A DNA stretch of 64,000 bases from the NCBI GenBank assembly GCA_030686995.1, contig CM060691.1:59837338-59901337 (forward strand). The letters are read 5' to 3'. The notes beneath the pieces were generated by a model. That model had not been told where the DNA came from, did not search any database, and saw nothing but the letters and a program-made list of their open reading frames with translations. The position numbers and the translations under genes were made by a program. The DNA comes from Artemisia argyi. Lineage: Eukaryota > Streptophyta > Magnoliopsida > Asterales > Asteraceae. Shown piece by piece: positions 59,581-64,000 of this stretch (the first letter of the stretch is position 1; each line of letters begins with the position of its first letter).

Positions 59581-59999
59581 CTGAGAATAGGCCAAATGGA
59601 TTTTAATACAATAAAAATTACTTGACAAACTAAGCATGGTAAATCTATGCGGAAAATAAAAAGTATCTCCAATAAATGAAAGTCTAATCCAAGTTACCCC
59701 CTTATCTTTTTATATGGTCCATCTTGTTTTCCTTTCTATTCGGGCATGTTACATGAGTATAATTTACAGGATAAAGCATAGAACTTTGCAAATCAATTCA
59801 GTTTGTCATCTAAATCACCACATAGACCACAAAGATTTGATGTTCTCGGGCCACAACAACATTATGAAATTATTGGTTGAGCATGACACTCAGATCCTTT
59901 TTATACAAAGTTCTCCTATATAAACTAAGAAAATTTGTCAAAAGCAATAAAAATTTGTAATTCCACTTACTATCATGGCGCTAGCACCATGCATCTTCT

Positions 60000-62276
60000 C
60001 AGATCTACTATTTAATGAGTCCGCACCAGAAGAAGGTGTCATGTAACAAATTTGATCATATCAAGAACAAAAGCATAACTACAAAATAAGTTCTGTCAAT
60101 CAAATAAACATACAACAATCAGGATAGTAAATGAATATATCAGTCAATCGTCATAGTGTTAAATGCAGCAATGATAACAGCAAAATTCAAAGGACATGTC
60201 TTTTATGGGTTACTTGATAATAGAGAGTAGTAATCTTAATTTAAGATTTTTTCATAATTGCCACTTATATTTGTTACCGCGCGTCCTCCAACACAGCCTC
60301 TTATTCCCGAACCATTAGAATAATACAAAATAATTTGCAGTTTTGGATTGTAAGCATAAACCTGTCTTCTATGCATTTGCAAGAAACTGGGTTGCTGTTT
60401 GATGGTCGTGAGCGGCTTGTGGCGTTATTGCACCATCCATATCAGATGATTGAGCACCTACAGCTCCAACGCTGCCTGATCCTACATGTTCAGTGCGTAT
60501 TATGGATCAAGAAAGGGTCGGGATAACATCGGAATAATAACAAAAGGAATAGTGCCACAAACATAATAGTTTCTTAAGTACCTGTTTTAAGGGCTTTTAA
60601 TGGATCAAACTCTGTCTCCAAGTCTATACAACCATATTAATAGAAGTTTGTTTCTTGTAGATAGATATAGTAAAAAAAAAAAAAAAAAAAAAAAAAAAGG
60701 TAACAGACAGTACCATAAGACATGAATCTGATGCACTTGGTTTGTAAAATCCTCTTACCACAATAAACAGACAACCATGTATTTAGAAATTCAAATTCAA
60801 TTCGATGTTCAATCAAATAGATATTAGTAATCAGAAAACATGTCAATTCGTCACCTCTAAATGAAAACAACATATACAATCAATCCTAAAAAACACCTAT
60901 AGTTAAAATCAGTAATTTCAAACTTGATAATAGACATTAGCTTTGGGAGCTGGTAAAGTGGATACCATCAGAAAAACAACCTCCTTGTATCTTTGCTTCA
61001 ACATCCTTAGCTACCTCGACATCCCTTGATCATATGCAGTACCTACAATATTCATGCACCAAGTGATTATAAGCTCATTATCTCATTGATGATTGATCTA
61101 AAGTCAAACAATTAACTTAGAGCTATATTTGTCAAAATTAAAACCTTTATAGTATGACCTTTATATCCACCCTCATGTAAATAACATTAAACTACAGGAG
61201 GACATTTGTTTGATCAAAAAAGAAAATAAAAAACATGCTAAAAAACCTTATAACCTTATGCATCTAAGATAGGCATCTGACGTCCTTTAAATATTCTAAA
61301 AAACCTTATAACCTAGCTTATAAAATATTCCACCAGTAAGCAATTTCAAACATCCCTTATTAAGCAACTTTAATAATGATAAACAATTTTCTATATAAGC
61401 AGTCTTAATTAGCATTCTATTGAATCGCTGCTTGTGATGCTCCGTTCTTTGCTATGTATCAGCTCTGTCCTCAACCCACAGGAGCATTTACTACAGATGG
61501 TGTCATATACCTTGATTAGAAAGAAAAAAAAATCCATAAACTACATGACTAAATTGGTACTAAGTTATGGCTGCTTACATATTCAACACAGGTGTAGGGG
61601 AAAAATTCCCAAATTTCCATTTCAAATGTAGCTAACTGCCATCGCAAACATCACTTGCTGCGTCATCCACATGTCATAGCTATGCAATAATAGTAATGAC
61701 AGTGAGAGCAATACCACAACATGCTCAAAGAGGATACAATCTCAAGTGACATGATCATCACCGATCTACGCTGATTGCCACATGATATGCATGTTGTCAT
61801 ATCCTTATAAAGTAAAATTATTAAATAAAAATAAAATCTTAAAATATATATCTCACCCATAAGAAAAACAATACTTATTTCGATAAGACCACATGATCGA
61901 GTACATGATATATACATGTCACTAATTAACCACGTCAAACCTTTGTTTCTTTTGCGATTTATACATACAGTTTAAAATCACTGGATGTAAATACAACTTT
62001 GTTTCTTTTCCTGCAATCCAAGTCCATTTGTTCCTTGCCTGTCTTGGAGGATTGCAGTTGTTGTTTTGTTGTCAACAGGAATTGGGAACGTGATGGAACA
62101 GCCGGACTGCCAAGAAGTACCAAGTTAGAACCCTGTTGGCATAAGTCAAAACATTTGTGGTTTATCCATGAGCGATTAGTATAGCAGAGGTTGTAAAGGG
62201 ATTCGTGTAGACAGGATTAATCTGCACATCGAAACAGCAAAGAAAAGCTCATCGTTCAGGGCTACATTTGCAATTC
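60000..62276. other. No complete gene; scattered exon-like pieces and poly-A
   Basis: No frame I can assign with confidence. Poly-A tract at about 60672-60697. A minus-strand stretch at about 61740-61800 (DMTTCISCGNQRRSVMIM) has a Cys pair but is unassigned. A plus-strand stretch at about 62030-62180 (VVNRNWERDGTAGLPRST) is open but unrecognised. Confidence 0.35.
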
Positions 62277-62417
62277 TTAAAAGGTAATTCTCCCCCTTGT
62301 CGACTTCCATTGCAAACATATCTGAAAAGTAGCTTCAAACATCGTCAATAGCAGCACATTTAAACACCATAAAACTAAACATTGGCAAGCAAGATAAATA
62401 AGAAATAACACCTTTAT

Positions 62418-62528
62418 GAAATTGATAAAAATGAGAACATCATCCTCATTAAACCGCTTAATATCACTTAACTCATAAAGTACCAAGCCATCGTTTATGC
62501 CTTGCAAATGTAAGAAGTCAAAGTTGAC
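62418..62528 (-). other. Unrecognised exon-like segment
   Basis: On the minus strand, a TTTATTGCAG acceptor-like site is followed by VNFDFLHLQGINDGLVLYEL and SDIKRFNEDDVLIFINFIK, up to AAAG|GTGTTA. The clean borders suggest a real exon of an unidentified gene. Confidence 0.35.
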
Positions 62529-62559
62529 CTGCAATAAACATTTTATAAAGTCAACCATC

Positions 62560-64000
62560 TACTGGAGTACCAACTTAGATTTAGAACAAATTCACACCTC
62601 AACAAAATAAAAAGTTTATACTCAAAACTGAAAATACATAATGTCAATTAACCGAACCCCCTAGAAACAAATATAATATCCAGTTTGAAAAGTTATATAA
62701 ACATAAACTAATATGGGATAGGTATTAGCATGTATTGCAAGTTATCTATTCTGGAATACCACAGCTCCAAGCCTCCAACACCAAGATTGAATCCAACCAA
62801 CCACCCCTTGATTCAAATTAATACCTCAATCTTTACAATACAAGAAACCAGAAACAAATAGATCACAATGAATGATCTAAAGTATAGAAACAGAAACAAC
62901 AACTGGATCAAAATAGTTGATCAGTCAAGCGATTACAAAAGAATGATTATATTCAACTTTGAGAGAATAACGAAGACTGTGTGAGATGATAATGAGCAGA
63001 GGTGAGAAACCCTAATCCATAGCGATCCTTACATAGCATCCAACTTTAGATAATTACAGCTTCAGTCCCTGCACAATAGAAAAACACACAAACAAAGACA
63101 AAACTAAATATTAGAGTTAGAAAGTTTCTGTAATGACAGAAACAGTCCCTGAAAGTTTGAAAGGATATTTTAACACCAACCACCTGAAATTATGATTCAT
63201 TTGAGACCAGTAATAAAAAAAATGGAAGTGAATAAAACGATCCAGTTGGCCTGCTGAAGTGGATCGAAATTCATCGACTAAGATTGTTGTGCTCCATGAA
63301 TTTACAAAAAAAAAAATAATAATAATAATAAAAAAATAAAAAAACACCTAAACTTATATTTATAGACTTCTAATCCAATAATTACTTTATCTTTACTTAT
63401 ATTTATAGGTACAATAAACTTATATTTCGGTTTCTTTCAAGTTTTAGGATGTATTTATAGGTACAATAAACATATGAGGATGTATTTGTTGTTTATTGTG
63501 TCAATTTATGCACGGACTTTTGTTTTAGGGTTTTAGGATTATGTATAATTGCTTGTAAACCCTATGGAAAGAAACCAAACACAGTAGCGTCTGTCTTCCG
63601 GATTTGCACCAACCAACTTATTCAATATCACCACTTATTATAAACCAGCATTATACCTGTTTGTAAACAAAGTAGAACAATAGGTTAGACATTTGTAAAC
63701 ACACATGCATGCACAAATAAGCAAATCCAAACAACTGATAAGTATAAAGAATCACAAAAAATGTTCTCACGAATGATGATGATGATGATGTATTATTGAG
63801 GACGCTTCTCCTAGTTGAAACCCTGATTTTTGTTTTAGGTTTTTGTGTGAATTACAGCTTCACGATTTTTTGGGAGCCGTATTGTATTAATAATATTGGA
63901 TTTAGTTTGCTAAATATTTAGAAGTATATTTACTTTCTTTTCTGTGGATGATCACAATCAATGGCTTGGCTCCATTGGTTGGGATGTTTGCTTTGGAAGC
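62560..64000. other. No recognised gene to the window end
   Basis: AT-rich, non-coding as far as I can see. Contains an (ATA)n run near 63318-63332, a (GATGAT)n run near 63775-63790 and a short direct repeat (TTATATTTATAG.TACAATAAAC) around 63350-63475. Confidence 0.5.

Overview
The window reads as nuclear DNA of a flowering plant. Coding genes have introns, intergenic DNA is AT-rich with long microsatellites, and most of the sequence is nested LTR retrotransposons, MITEs and decayed transposon genes. The gene and repeat flavour (SIRE-type Copia elements, PIF/Harbinger ORF1 proteins, GRF-finger relics with Pro/Ser/Tyr repeats) suits a eudicot, most likely Asteraceae. That assignment is an inference from memory, not from a search.

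Only two genes look intact. The first (5101-6460) is a two-exon 2-oxoglutarate/Fe(II) dioxygenase of the feruloyl-CoA 6'-hydroxylase type, which makes the scopoletin precursor. The second (47270-48873) is a two-exon KAI2 alpha/beta-hydrolase receptor with the Ser-Asp-His triad intact. The dioxygenase gene lies in a block duplicated about 29 kb away. That second copy (34336-35672) is broken by a 4-base insertion and a 4-base deletion. A third fragment of the same upstream DNA, without a gene, lies at 15.4-16.1 kb.

Layout: 0.6-1.05 kb, end of a CACTA element; 3.3-4.0 kb, Harbinger ORF1 relic; 4.3-6.8 kb, dioxygenase block A; 7.1-9.4 kb, minus-strand Ty3/Gypsy remnant (gag piece, tRNA-Asp PBS, LTR) with a nested plus-strand solo LTR; 9.5-10.9 kb, relic Sirevirus 3' end; 11.4-12.1 kb, hAT MITE; 13.4-15.3 kb, Harbinger element carrying only ORF1; 16.2-17.15 kb, Harbinger transposase relic; 17.2-17.95 and 27.7-28.1 kb, an old LTR split by a full-length Sirevirus (17956-27708) that itself carries a Tourist-like MITE inside its reverse transcriptase; 28.4-30.3 kb, minus-strand Sirevirus LTR; 30.3-31.4 kb, 40-bp minisatellite; 31.4-33.3 kb, CACTA end with a GRF-finger pseudogene; 33.5-36.0 kb, dioxygenase block B; 36.06-36.5 kb, hAT MITE; 39.57-45.71 kb, a young non-autonomous Copia-like element; 46.6 kb, Tourist MITE; 47.3-48.9 kb, KAI2; 49.4-49.8 kb, fold-back element; 50.3-55.3 kb, a 5-kb terminal-inverted-repeat element full of GATGCA-motif arrays with an Ulp1-like relic; 56.4 kb, Stowaway MITE; 58-63 kb, exon-like fragments (YSL transporter, JmjC-demethylase zinc finger, others unrecognised).

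The most unusual signal is inside the 39.57-45.71 kb element. About 14 short hairpins at 41.57-42.07 kb share the loop CTCAA/CTCAT and the inner stem AAC/GTT, while their outer stem bases change and stay complementary. The element's two LTRs differ at only one of 174 positions although its pol sequence is ruined, so it appears to have moved recently using proteins supplied in trans. The second structured signal is the 50.3-55.3 kb element, where a composite GATGCA...GATGCAGTAGGTGTT motif is arrayed on opposite strands in the two halves.
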